DNA from: Blasia pusilla
Taxonomy: Eukaryota > Marchantiophyta > Marchantiopsida > Blasiales
Assembly: GCA_050084515.1 (NCBI GenBank)
Contig: CM114274.1
Coordinates: 10,726,001 to 10,790,000 of the forward strand
DNA length: 64,000 bases
Direction: 5' to 3'
Shown here piece by piece: positions 32,205 to 44,157 of this stretch; within the stretch, counting starts at the first letter, position 1, and each line of letters starts with the position of its first letter. The translations under genes and the position numbers were made by a program. The notes under the pieces are model-generated. The model searched no databases. It worked only from the letters and a program-made list of their open reading frames with translations, and was not told the DNA's origin.

Positions 32205-33544
32205 TCAACTAACCCGTCCCTCCAACATGAGGACTCCGGTCGGTAATACCTCGCGCGCACGTAGGATCGTGCGCCCTGCAGTGACATCTAACGTCGTGGG
32301 TGCCGCCTGCTGTAAATATATGTAATCTCTAGGATGAAACCTCCTCATCCTTGGATGATAACCTCCTCCACGAATGGTCGCGTACCTCAATGTATCTCTA
32401 TGCTGAGCAATAGCTAAGTTCTCAAAGGCCATAGGCATAACTCTACGAAAAACCTCCGCCCTCTGAGAACATGCTTGTACCCACACATCTGGATCATCAA
32501 GATCTAACACCTCTGCCATGTTACGTCGAATTGCTACAGGTAAATCTGGCTCTCTCCCAAAGAGCAAAAAGTATGGTGAAAATGACGCCAAGGATGCCTG
32601 CCGACTAAAGCGATAACCCATAGCCAACCATGGCAATTGTAGGTCCCACTCCCTCAATTGTCCCCGCTGCAAGCCATACTTGCGCAATCCTCTCTTCACC
32701 GTCTGTATCACTCTCTTGGCCAACCCATCCGCCTCACGATGATCTCTGGACGTGGTGCGGAGATCTATCAGCGCGTGATCACACAAGGCCTGAAACTCTC
32801 CCCTGAACTCAGTACCTTGGTCAGTTAACACCTCTGCCGGTGCACCAAAGTGACTAAGCACACGATCTAGAAACGCATAAGCTGTTCCCTCGCTCACCTT
32901 GTCCGGTAGTGCCACCAACTCTGCCCACTTGGAGAAATGCTCCACCATGACCAACACGTACTTATGAAGACGCCCCGTAAATGGCAAAGGTCCCGCAAAG
33001 TCTAAACTCCATCGATAACCTAAACCCATAATCGGCAAAGGTTGTAGCTGCGGAGTGGGAGCATTGAAGGATGCTCGCACTTTGTCACATACCATACATG
33101 TGGCCACAAACAGATGTACCCGAGTATGCATGCCGCGCCACCAATACTGAATCTGGAGTAAGCTGAAGTACGCTTCACTCCAAAATGTCCCAACTCCTCA
33201 TGGGCATGTCGCACTACACGTGCTCGCTGGGAAGGATGAGGTACCACTCGTATCCTACCATCTCCCCATACCCAAAAAATATGATTCCCCTCCCACATGA
33301 ACCTCCTAGCTCTTTGTAGGATCCGATCTCGCTCCCTAACACTCACTGTGCTCGCTATGACGCCAGTGCGCAAGAACTCCACAACCTCCACGTTGTCATG
33401 GATATCACGACCACCTGTCGCTTCCTCACCGACCTCCGGATCCAAAGACTCATCATCCAACCCCACCACTGAAGTCATCACCTCTGGCTGACCTGCCATA
33501 GTCAACCAACAAAGATAGGCAGATGCATGCCAACTGGGCATCAT
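32205..33544 (-). pseudogene. Element 2 integrase (PHD finger deleted)
   Basis: The linker GGRDIHD and RIRVVPHPSQRARVV leads to the zinc region HAHEELGHFGVKR, and after a frame break to ATCMVCDKV. The core keeps all three catalytic residues: SLDFAGPLP, LTDQGTEFRG and HREADGLAKRVIQ. The C-terminal domain has RDYIYLQQAAPTTLDV and ILRAREVLPTGVLMLEGR, then stops at 32205. Compared with element 1, about 390 bases between LKGRDG and the polypurine tract are gone, so the PHD finger is missing. One frame break lies near 33130. Confidence 0.88.
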
Positions 33545-33577
33545 CTCCTCATCACTCTCTCCGTGCCATCAACCGTC

Positions 33578-34291
33578 TTATCTTCTATCGACGATATGTC
33601 GCTCATGCTCCTCAACCGTGGAACTGAAGATAAGAATATCATCTATGTAACATCGTACAAACTCCAAGCCAGCCAAAATCCTATCCATCACTCTTTGAAA
33701 CTCTGCAGGCGCATTCTTCAACCCAAATGGTAAGAACCGCCACTGATACAAGCAATCTCTCCCGAACCGATCTATCCCCCAGAATGATGTCTTCTCCTTG
33801 TCCTCCAACTTGATAGGAAGCTGATGATAGGCAACATGGAGATCTAAAGTACTAAAGATCTTTGCATGCCCTACTGCATCAAAGATCTCCTCAGGAGTAG
33901 GCATGGCGTACCGATGTGACCTCATATGTCGGTTGATAGGACGGTAATCTCCACACATCTGCCTATCCGTCCAATTGCCATACATATCCTTCTTCGCCGG
34001 CATGATTGTGGCAGATGCATACTCCCCATGTGATAACTCCACAAGGCTTTCCTCCAACAAGTCCTGACTCCCGCTCTGAATCAAAGCTCACTCCATATCA
34101 GAATACTTGTAGGATCGACAAAAGATCGGCGTATCACTAGCCAACTCAATCCGTATCCCGGGACCCTTCAGCCTACCCAAGTCTCTCATACTGAAGGCAA
34201 AACAACTAACATGCCCTCTCAAAAACCTATGAACTCGCCATCGCTCTCCTCCTATCAACTTGAGACCTATCACAGGCTCCCAAGTCTCCAT
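33578..34291 (-). pseudogene. Element 2 reverse transcriptase, truncated before RNase H
   Basis: Motifs: METWEPVIGLKLIGG, CGDYRPINRH, STLDLHVAYHQLPI, LPFGLKNAPAEFQRVMD, CYIDDILIFS (intact YxDD), EEHERH. A stop or frame break at 34087 interrupts. Just after EEHERH the sequence jumps to the pre-integrase linker. About 0.8 kb that in element 1 codes the RT thumb and the whole RNase H is absent. Confidence 0.88.
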
Positions 34292-34580
34292 CGTGACCTC
34301 ACTTGGAGAGGACGCAACCTCCGGCTTTGGTTGCTATGTAGCAATCCTAGCCACCTCTGCAACAGCCACTCCACTCTGACCTCCTATACCATGCTCCACA
34401 TCCAAAACATGAACATGTGCTACTCTGGCCGCCTTCGCACTCTCCGCTCGAACGACATCCTAGGAAGTCCATGGGTGCCTATCTCTCCTCGTCTCGCCCC
34501 CAGCCAATGCCTATACAAACCCTTGTAGGCAATGGTCCAACTTGTGGACATGACGGCATGGATGACACTTGCATCCGTCT

Positions 34581-35671
34581 CTACTCAGCCATACATAGGC
34601 TCACTATCCATGTGAGACAGTTGAGGTCCATTGCCTGCCCCAACACCTGTCTCCGGGATGCCTCAGTCATCCTTGGCACCACCGTAGTACCGGTAGCAAA
34701 TCCCATGGCGCACTCGCGCACATCTGCTATAGGCTCCTCCAATGCTCTGGTCACCTCATCCCAAATCATGTCTTGCCCTCCTTGACAAAAGGCATGGGAT
34801 GCTGGGAAGCTCACCAACATAGGTAAGGTTGCCCTCAACTCCCCCGCCCTATTGGCCATGGCCAACGGTGGTCTATCATCCCGTGTCACAACCTGAGATC
34901 GACGCCCTGAGCCCAAAATAGCATTCACTGTAAGATGTGGTGCTCTCTGGACTCCATCGTATGCTCGACTCAGTACCTCTGATGGTATCAGGTTCGTCCA
35001 CCACAGTCGTGGACGATGGGCACGTGATCCAACTCTTGCTGCATCTAACAACACAGCAGGTCCCAACTAGGACCTCACCTGATGCACACTCATCATCACA
35101 CGTGCACGAGTGTCTCCCAACAACAACACGTTCTCCAAAATGTACGTTGGAGAACATGTCTCACTCTCCTGCAGTGTCGTACTACTTGCAGCATCTCCCA
35201 AAACATCCCTGACCGCGGATCCTGCAATCCAAATCCTCGGCCAGTTGATGACTGACCTTGACATGGCCATGCAGCAATCACCAAATGAATGGTGCCAACT
35301 CTATCCAGATCCTGCGCCCCCACCAAAGAGATGTCGGCGGGTAGTGTATACTGATATCCCCGTACTGCAGATACCGGCAACAACTCAGGATACCTCTGGA
35401 CCAATCTCGCCACGTGACGTAATGACACTCGCCGCACGGTCTCATCTCTCTCCACGTAAAGGTACTAATGCACACGTATGCCCGCGTGCAATACTGCAGC
35501 CAATCCGGTGCTAATCCCTCCAAAAAGATCTAACATCCTAACACCCTCCTCTAGGCACTGCCACACAACGGGTGTGGTATCCAATGGGGTCATCGTCTCC
35601 ACTCCAAGAGCCCGATCGCCACGCGACTCTCGGTGCTCCGGGATAAAATCATGACTCCACGCCTGCCTCAC
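34581..35671 (-). pseudogene. Element 2 DNMT3-like cytosine-5 DNA methyltransferase domain
   Basis: Motif order on the minus strand: motif I MLDLFGGISTGL (about 35539-35500), motif IV AAWPCQGQSSTGRGFGL with the catalytic Cys codon at 35263-35261 and DPRSGMFWEM right after it, motif VI ILENV (about 35141-35127), motif VIII SRAHRPRLWWTNLIP (about 35035-34990), MGFA (about 34710), motif X region VLGQAMDLNCLTWI (about 34650-34610). The region around motif IV reads better than in element 1. A TAG at 35069-35067 falls at the same place as the TAG at 10129-10131 in element 1. Frameshifts lie between motifs I and IV and between IV and VI. The order and the WWTN and LGQAM blocks place it with DNMT3-type enzymes; a tree is required for proof. 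Confidence 0.88.
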
Positions 35672-35917
35672 GAGGTCGTCGGCACTCCTCTACAGGTCTC
35701 GAGTCGTACCCCACAATGGTGCAGAGGTCTCGCCAACATGGGAAGAGACACCCGCCATGGCTTGTCTCTCCGTGGGACTATCCGCTATTGGAACATCCTC
35801 CGCATGTGCGTTCCCCTCCAACATTCTTCCTGGCCAGCTAACACTACCTGTGAAAGCTGCCAACGTGGTCACAGACTCGCCTCATGACCGACCACCTCGT
35901 CCCGCAAACTGCACGGG

Positions 35918-36500
35918 TTATTGACTCATCAGCCCATCACCTGACTGCCATCCTGGCCGATAAGCAGAGGTCTCCTTCCAAAAGTCAAGGATGAATCCTA
36001 GGGGATATAACACTATACTCCCCACCAACACATCGTACGACTCAGCTAGTGTCGTAATGGCACGTGTGCGCACCATAGCACTATCCGTCGTATGTTCTGG
36101 CTGGACTCTGACAACTATCTCATGTCGAGTCATATACTACCTAGATGACATGCCCCCAATCGAGGTCTGTATCTCGAAGGGACAAGGCTCAATGTCAGCC
36201 TTCCGTAACCCCAACGCTAAACATGCCGCCTTCCCTAACATCAAGGGTTGCGCTCCCGAATCAAGTAGGACGCGCTGCGGGTGATATACCGTCCCCGTGG
36301 GACTAACCAAGCAAAATACTCCAGCTCAGTTATCCAGTAACACTACTCCAAGTGTCACCACTGCTCGCTCTATTGCCGGTCGAGCTGGCAGATCTACCAA
36401 CTTCGCGGCCGCCGCATGCCATGACTCTGTGGGAAACGTCGCGAGCACCGGATCTGAGGGCAAGTCCACCACCTCATCAACTACCCCTAAATAAGAAGTA
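35918..36500 (-). pseudogene. Element 2 aspartic protease
   Basis: The active site LLDSGAQPLMLGKA (about 36270-36230) has the standard D-S-G-A. It is followed by PCPFEIQTS, YMTRHEIVVRVQ, SYDVLVGSIVLYPLGFILDFW. Stops or frame breaks occur near 36136 and 36286. Residues upstream (MPIAQAG...ALVDLPARPAIERAV) match the element 1 linker (MPARPAIERAM). Confidence 0.8.
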
Positions 36501-36727
36501 GTCACCTCTCCATGCTCACACAATGTGGCGGCCAGCCGGAACACCTTAGCTGCTCCAACTCCCAACGTCGCCAACTCTATGGCGGAAAATAGTGGAGTCT
36601 GACTCACTCTGGTGGCCACCTCCAACACTATGGTCGACACTGACTCCACTCGAGTCGGTATAGGAGTCGTCACTCCAACTCCTTGTGATGTCAACATACC
36701 TGCCTGAGCTATAGGCACCGCTGGTCC

Positions 36728-37363
36728 TCAAGGCACCATCGATGGTGTGTGTAGTGCCTCGGACAATGTGAATGAATGTGGAACCTTGGCCTGCCGCCCA
36801 TCGGTCCCCTCTGGTGGGTCAATCTCAACTCCACCTCTCGATGGCTTGGTGCCTCTTGCAGCACCCCGAGTCACCACTACAGTTCCCTCAACCTGGGTTG
36901 CACTACACATAAACCCCATACTAGCAAGATCCTCACTCGGGTCAGGGTAAGAGGTAGAAGCTGGAGTCAAAGTAGCTGCTCGCAGGTCCGTGCCTTCCCT
37001 AAGCTGCATCATCGTCATGGCAACAATACTTTGCTCCAACTGATCGATGCATGAGAGAAGTGCCAACTCTGGTGCTCTTGCTCTATCTCCTCTGGTTGGT
37101 GGTGGTCCTCTACCACCACGTCCACGAAGAACTCCCCAACCTCCTCCAGGATGACCGCCCCCAGGCCCTCGGCCTACCTCTCGACGTGCCTCTCGACAAA
37201 GGTCAAAACACCTATCCCTAGTGTGATCATATATGTGGCAATAGTCACATTGGTGCTGTGGTGGGGCCTCCTTTGTGGCTCTTGAGCAATCGGAGGCGCT
37301 CGTGGTCGTCTTCCATGTTGTGTGCAATCTCTCTACCGATGGGCCCCTCCACACATCCAACAA
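36728..37363 (-). pseudogene. Element 2 gag (truncated) with zinc knuckle
   Basis: Near the start there is a CCHC zinc knuckle, CDYCHIYDHTRDRC, typical of RNA-binding nucleocapsid. A Gly/Arg-rich stretch (GRGPGGGHPGGGWG) and a helical segment (LSCIDQLEQSIVAMTMMQ) follow, then VVVTRGAARG and SFTLSEALHTPSMVP. The usual capsid part before the knuckle is missing, since the frame begins almost at the 5' repeat. A stop at 36728 separates it from the protease region. Confidence 0.82.
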
Positions 37364-37389
37364 GACAACAATGAGGACATCGGTCTCCT

Positions 37390-37451
37390 CAATCTACATC
37401 GGTATATCAAGCCTCGTCCACCCTTGGCCTATCGGCTATCCGGATATGACA
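37390..37451 (-). repeat. Element 2 left terminal repeat remnant (module X only)
   Basis: On the minus strand: TGTCATATCCGGATAGCCGA, then a jump inside X to GGGTGGACGAGGCTTGATAT, then GATGTAGATTGAG. About 440 bases of X are missing between the two parts. No module A follows before gag. The duplication ACTT is at 37452-37455. Confidence 0.75.
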
Positions 37452-37455
37452 ACTT

Positions 37456-38182
<727 letters not shown>

Positions 38183-38189
38183 GCCATTC

Positions 38190-38640
38190 ACCATAACTCT
38201 ACTTGTCGTGTTCTAATATATTATCTCCATGACTCTCCATATTTTTCCTCTAATCTCCGACTTCCACAATCTACAAGGCAGGCTGTCACACCAAAGAGTG
38301 TCATATGCCTTCTTGAGGTCCAAGGAGAAGCAGTAGATAGGCTTCCTCTCTTTCTTCATGCCCTGGACAATCGGACTCAAGGTGAAGATGTGATCCACCC
38401 AAACTCTGGCCTGTCAAAACCCGGCCTGGCCTTCCATGATGACAATATTCTCCTCCAAGCACATGGAAATCCTATTGTTAAGTAAAGGGATCACGAGCTT
38501 CTCAACTACACTTAGTAATCTGAGCCCCTTGTAATTGCTAGGGGTCTTTATGTTCATCCCCCATGAAGAGGTTCATAGTGACTACCACCTCCCACCTTTG
38601 TGGGATGACGTGTGCCCTCCAAATCAGGTTGAAGTGACTC
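38190..38640 (-). pseudogene. LINE reverse transcriptase fragment
   Basis: On the minus strand: AHVIPQRW, SNYKGLRLLSVVEKLV, LLNNRISMCLEEN, EGQAGF, VWVDHIFTLSPIVQ, FSLDLKKAYDTLW and LWKSEIRGKIWRVMEIIY. These are blocks 1 to 3 of non-LTR reverse transcriptase, with the catalytic Asp in SLDLKKAYD. Stops and frame changes lie near 38600 and 38410. The FADD block and the rest are missing; the copy ends in the GA/CT microsatellite. It begins about 30-60 bases after the AdSS exon donor site, so it lies in the AdSS intron. Confidence 0.85.
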
Positions 38641-38667
38641 CTATTGAGATGAGGGACAAAGCGGTAC

Positions 38668-38990
38668 TTATAACTCCAACGATTTCACCAAGGCGATTGG
38701 ATGCAATGCCAAGTCTTGCGTAGATTCCACCGACGAAAGGGTTGGAGGAGGTGACATAAGGATATGTTCCAAAATCGATGTCCAACATGGTGGCTTGGCT
38801 ACCGTCAATGAGAATTTGCTTCTTCTGCTTGTAGGCATCCTTGATGAAGTGAACAATTTTTGTTATGTAGGGCTCCAATTGCTCGGAAAATACCTTATAT
38901 CGCTCCATCTCTACATCTAGATTGTGCTCAAAATCTTTGAAGCGAGCAACTGCATCCTTCTGAACGACCTCTAACTTACCGTGAAACGTA
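38668..38990 (-). pseudogene. Adenylosuccinate synthetase exon, second half
   Basis: On the minus strand from 38990: FHGKLEVVQKDAVARFKDF, EMERYKVFSEQLEPYI, VHFIKDAYKQKKQILIDG, then SQATMLDIDFGTYPYVTSSN, GGIYARLGI and RLGEIVGVI. These match the middle of AdSS, including the GTYPYVTSSN block. The frame ends at a donor site (ATAA then GTACCG at 38667). It continues the exon half at 2829-3200 in phase after removing one TACG. Upstream on this strand is the end of element 1's 3' repeat. Confidence 0.88.
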
Positions 38991-39547
38991 TGTCGTGCGC
39001 ATACACATCGCTGCCACCGAACACACACACACAAACACGCACGATCCCATGCTAACTCATGACATCCAAACAACGAGACAAGAAGTACCAAAATATCTCC
39101 AATAAAGTAAGATCCAACCTCTCTCTACACAATCTCACACCATAGCTCTCAAAGGTGTGCACTCTCTCTCATGTCAAACCAAAACCACTCTCCTAATGAG
39201 AGGCTTGGGTTACACTCACAAGGCAAGGGACCATAGCTCCGCCGCCTCATGCCAAGAGGTTCAACAAAGAGAGAATGATCTCTCAAGCTCTCTCTCCTTG
39301 AGATATATATACCCCTCCCCTCTCCCAAGCTCTCTCCATGGTAACCTATTCTCCCAAGTCACCTCTTTGGCTCTTGACCTGATGTAGGAGGTCAAGGGCC
39401 ACTTAACAAAAATAGAAATTCGATCATATACTCAAAATGGTACTTACCCGAAATAGTAAGTTCCTCAATATGGTTCCAAATGAGCCAAAACGAAAGGAAA
39501 ACCTGCTCTCTCAGGTTTCCCGGGGCCTCAGCATGTCATTCTCGACC
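38991..39547 (-). repeat. Displaced 3' terminal repeat of element 1 (X then A)
   Basis: On the minus strand, X is recognisable from 39547 (GGTCGAGAATGAC) to 39104, matching 3281-3713. Then module A (39103-38991, ATTGGAGATATTTTGG to CGCACGACA) follows, matching 14187-14314 except for a 15-base length difference. The end abuts TACG and the AdSS exon. Its missing start is at 14317-14379. Confidence 0.82.
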
Positions 39548-39681
39548 ACTCAACTACATGGGACTACAATCATATGCTCTAAATTGAACGGGTGACACTT
39601 ATTCAACCAAAATATAATAAATGATTAAAATAAGGACTATGTAATTATATGTAAAAAATAATGAAACTTCTGCCTACTCGC

Positions 39682-39905
39682 CTGTTCACAACTGGTTGAT
39701 GCAAGCGTCGATTGTCTTGAGGCCCGTAAGCACAAAAATAAGTAGTGTAAGATGCTTCCTCTGCTTCTTCTTCTCGTAACCTTTCTCCTATGCATTTCGA
39801 TGTACCTTTCCAAAAGGTAGTGGGATTTATGTTGTCTCCGATACCCTCACCTATAATGAAATCCTCGAGCCTATACCAAGATATATATCTTTGCATTATA
39901 GACAT
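39682..39905 (-). pseudogene. Displaced first exon of SWIM/MULE gene member 1
   Basis: The minus-strand frame has YRLEDFIIGEG, NINPTTFWKG and YTTYFCAYGPQDNRR. The paralogue at 62865 has DRVEDFIHGEE, FQTTFRKR and VRYWCSYGPQDHRN at the same places and continues into SNLRCKGGKGSRP. The exon seems to end AACAG before GCGAGT (a GC-type donor), and joining it to the acceptor at 14425 keeps the frame (N-R-S-N-L-P). The intron is cut by the inversion breakpoint at 39547/39548. Confidence 0.75.
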
Positions 39906-41720
39906 TCCTTTGGAGGTCTTTTTTTGATATGTTCCCCATCGGCATGCTTGTTTGAACCTCTGTCCTCTTCATGGCCAAAATCCTTTTTGTCAAAGCACTT
40001 TGTTGAATCTTACATCCATGGCTTCATGTGATGGGGAAGAGTCGATGTCAAGTCGATAGGATTATTGAGGTCCATACTTCCCTTGCACACATTCATCATC
40101 TCTAGAGTTCTGATTAGTGAGAAGTACATTAGAAAGATGGTGAAGAAATTTTTGAGAAGTAAAACTCGAGTCCCCTGGTAGACTTAAGAAAGCGAAAGTG
40201 ATACAAGATAGCCGGAATGCCTTCTTGAAGCACCATGCTATCATTAGGGAAGAACATGATGGAAACTCTTATGAACTTTCACACAAAAGGAGTGTAAACG
40301 TTCTATCACCAACATAATGGCTTTTTCCAATCTTATAAGTTCTTTATCAGCAAGCTAGGTAGCACTCATCAAGATCAACCATTAAATGAATCCAAAAATT
40401 ATTAAACACAAAAAGTAGAGAAGAAAGCATGTCCAACAGGTTTTGGGAAATAGAGAAATCTGAATCAAGACACATCTCCCAATTCACCATGATACCATAT
40501 ATCACAAACCATACAACACAAAAGCACTCAAAACAATGGATGTGCTGTAAAATAGGATACACGGAAATGCTTGTGAAGGCAGTCACACACTCCCATAAAC
40601 TAAAGTCACTCACAAACAGATATTTTCTTCACAGCAAAGAGGTGTGAAAGTTCTGTGTCTAACAATCTGAGTTCTGTGTGAAAAAATCCGAGTGTTTCCA
40701 ATCTCAGAACTTGTTCATCCTAAAAAGGACCATGTAGTCTAAAGCTTTAACTATGTATTCACCAAAATATGACAAGTACATCATCATGCTGAGTCAAATG
40801 CATCCACTTGTAAACTTGCCTTGGAGATCAATCAGCAAGCAAGCTAGACCACAAGAAGATCAACCATTCAATGAGTCTAAATAATTAACTGTCTTAAAAA
40901 TGAAGAAGAGAAGAATGCATGTCCAAAAGGAGCAAGAGAAATAGAAAAAATCAAACCAAGACACCTTCCAATTCACCCTATTTGATGAGTAAGCAACCAT
41001 ACAACATGTAAACATGAAAAGATAGATGCACGCCCAATGAATGGGAATGGGAGAATGCCTTCAATAGACAATGCACGCGCTCTCATAAGTAATGCTTCTA
41101 ATAATCAACAGGATTCCAATCTCAGATTTCTTTCATCCAGAAGAAAAAAACCATATTTGTAACAAGTAAGGAGGTAAATGACCATCATTCTTGATACTAT
41201 GATGTTCATAAGGTAACACTCTTGTTTACTCTCCTACTGTCACAAAGAAAGGGTGAAAATACAAAAGGTAAAGAAACACAGTATAAAAATATGCAATAGT
41301 AGACAAATACAATGCCACCTATCCTCCCAAGAAGGCGTTGGAGATATCGATTATAGTTCCATTCCTTTCCTATCCCAATCTTCCTACAATCCGAATCAAA
41401 GAATGTGGCATTTGTCCTTCGAAAATGACATTTACTAAAATAGGTTTGTAATGAGAAAGAGCATTAAACACTCTTTTCCTCTATCTATTACTTCAAACGT
41501 ATGCCACAAATACACTATAAAGTTTGTAGCCATGGAAAAAGCCGAGAATTCTGCCATTTGAATCCAGAATCAACTCGCACCTGAAATGAACAAATGAAAT
41601 GAACAAATGAACAAACCACATCATGAGCACTTATCCTTTGTGGACGTGATCTTCCCTACATGCCATAAGAGAACAACTACAAAAAAGCAATGCTCTCAAT
41701 ACTAAAATTTGAAAGGTTAC
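39906..41720. other. Intergenic DNA, no gene recognised
   Basis: Only short, unsupported frames. 39906-40010 may hold the upstream end of the SWIM/MULE gene's first exon, with stops. Remainder AT-rich. Confidence 0.4.
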
Positions 41721-44157
41721 CTATTTCAAAGGCCGCTTCGGCCCAAGTTTTGATTTGCCATACACATTCTTCTTTTTTGCCTGTCGAGTTGGTGGTGTAA
41801 TCAACATATCTTGAATAATCTCACCCTTGGACTTCCCTAGTTCTCTACACTCCTCCACTGTGGGGGATAATCCCGTATGGCGTAGAACTCTCTTGGGCCT
41901 CAAGTGGCTACCATCTACAAGAAGATCTGTGTCTGTTTCTGCCATGATCTGAGTAACATTTAGTTGGGAGGCATTTGGCAAATCTGTTCGTACCTCCCCA
42001 CAATCAACAGCATTAGCAATTTGGCTCTTGGGTAGAGTAGCCCACTCATCATTTACCTCATTGAGATCTCTGAGAATTTGGCTCTCTGAAATCTAATCCA
42101 TATCTTCATCTGAATGAAACCCCCCCCAATGTTCATGTGACTCATCTTCAATCTGCACTACCACACTCTTCTTTCCCTTCCTCTTTTTGGGTACATATGA
42201 AGATGAAACCTTCAACAAATTCTTCCTTATAGCACAAAGATCATGGGAAGAAGGTCCCACAAGAGCTGAACATTCAGCAGGAGAAGCACCATCATCATGA
42301 GTGTGACCCTCTTTGGATGTCTTATGACCATCCAAAGCACCACCAACCAGGGTAACAAATGTATCTTCTATAGGGCTATGCATTATACTATGGTTTATGC
42401 TATCCACACGGCTCAGCAATGTCTCCACAATATCCACAGGGTCAACTACACTATCTCCCAACTCATCAACAATCTCCGCATGCTCATCCTCCCCATGAAG
42501 GCTTGACCCCTCTTCCAATAGCCTCTCGGAGGTGAAATCAAATGGAAGACTCTCACTCCATGATGACCCGATCAGATCACCACCAACCACCACCGTAGGA
42601 TTACCTTCCTCTATTCCTGCAACACATGAAGCTACTCCAAAACCAGCCTCATCCACTCCCGCCGAAACCAACTTCTCTCTTGATGATGCAAGAGACCCAC
42701 CAACATCTTGGTCACCCACAAGTGAGCTACATTGAAAGGTTTTCCCACATGGAATAGTCTCAACAGATGGAGAGCCAATGCCAAGTTCATGACTCTGGTT
42801 TGCAAGAATGCCTTCCTCTATTCCTGCAACACATGAAGCTACTCCAAAACCACCCTCATCCGCTCCAACTGAAACCAAGCTCTCTCTGGGCAAGGCAAGA
42901 GACTCACCAACATCTTGGTGAACAACATGTGGAAGTGCTTCCTTGGAAGAAGAGGCACCTCCCATGGATCGAGTCACGCATGCCTTTTTCCTAGGCTCTT
43001 GCACTGAGATCTTTGCGACATTCTCATCCCCACTCTTTGTTGTAGTCCGCTCGTGAAGAGACCTAGAAGCCATCTTCAATCTTCTCCTTGGGCGCAAAAC
43101 TTGAAAATCACTAATATCATCATTTTCATCTCCTTGTAAAGTGGGAGATGACTTCCTAGAGCTAACCCCCACTGCAGATTCTTGAATAGTCTTCCTTGAC
43201 CATTCCAACTCTACACCCCTCTTCTCCCTTGGGACATATGCAGAAGCTCGTTTTTCACAAACTTCTTTCATCTTCTCCACATTCCTCTTCTCCAACCATT
43301 CATTGAACTGCTGCCTAGCCATGAAATCTTCATACTTGGCTTGATCCCTCTCAAGCCAACCCATCAAGTTTTGTTTTTTTCCGAGAAATCCAAGCAAGTG
43401 TTTCCTTCACTTGCTTTGATCTCTCTTCATTGAAATCAGGTGGAAGCAAACCCAATGATACTCCCTCTTTCTGCTCTATTACTCCCCAAAGTTTCTTCAC
43501 CAACTCCAAATGTATGAAGTAAGTTTTTCCCCTTCCAATGAGGTCAGTAGAATCAGGCTCACTAGCTCTCTAAATGGCACCCAAGCATCCCCATGACATC
43601 CATCATGGCATTGCTCTCCCCACACTCTCGAACTTTCACAATACATAACGCATATGTATCTCTATCCAATATTTCGTCCCAATCTTGGATACAAAGACAC
43701 TTTGGGAGATCACACTCCATTAGAGCCAACAAGGCCGGCTTCTTGAACTAGTGTGGGATGATAGGATCCCGTTCCATGGTCAACCATGTCTCAGACCAAT
43801 GTTGTCTAAATCTGTATAATTTTTCCCTCCTCATTTTCTCTAAACGCTCACTAGCATCCCCTGATTTCTTCATCAATTCTTTTTCTCTCTGTGAGTCACT
43901 AATGCTCCTTTTACGGCCCTTGACAGGGTCTTCTGACGCCGGTCTGCATTCTCTAAAGGTACTAAGTAGCATGGGTCCAAGTTTGGGTGCTTCTTAGTCA
44001 AGTGCTGATTGCACTTGGTTTTGTTGCTTGCTGAGTAAATGCGACTACAAACCAAGCACATCCACTTAGTTCCATCATGCAAATATCTCCAGTAGGTATT
44101 TTCCCCCAATGCAACACCACACACTACCCGGATAGAATCTGATATGGAAGTAGCCAT
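41721..44157 (-). pseudogene. BED-type zinc finger protein gene, frame broken
   Basis: From ATG at 44157 the N-terminus has WMCLVCSRIY and NQHLTKKHPN, a BED-like Cys2-His2 finger found in hAT transposases and host proteins derived from them. Coding continues through frame shifts: RKRSISDSQREKELMKKSGD, then MERDPIIPH, a stop near 43748 where a Gln codon may have been, LMECDLPKCLCIQDWDEILD, LIGRGKTYFIHLELVKKLWG, and a 434-residue open part (43397-42093). That part includes a Lys/Glu-rich helix and an acidic tail. A run of seven A near 43380 is one likely frameshift. The last block, 41981-41721, has HLRPKRVLRHTGLSP and could be a further exon. The 434-residue part holds two copies of about 65 residues each containing GFGVASCVAGIEEG. 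Function unknown; no hAT dimerisation block is seen. Confidence 0.6.

Larger units (their letters stand above)
31419..37451 (-). mobile_element. Element 2: deleted Ty3/gypsy relative of element 1 carrying a DNMT3-like domain
   Basis: Read on the minus strand: 5' module X remnant (37451 to about 37390), truncated gag (37363-36728), protease (36500-35918), DNMT3-like domain (35671-34581), RT (34291-33578), integrase (33544-32205), polypurine tract, module A, module X, module A. It is flanked by 4-bp ACTT duplications. Deletions removed most of the left X and the gag start, all of RNase H, and the PHD finger. It keeps better versions of several motifs than element 1 (protease DSGA, RT YIDD, integrase D-D-E, methyltransferase PCQGQS). 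It could not have moved on its own but could in principle have used enzymes from a full copy. Confidence 0.88.
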
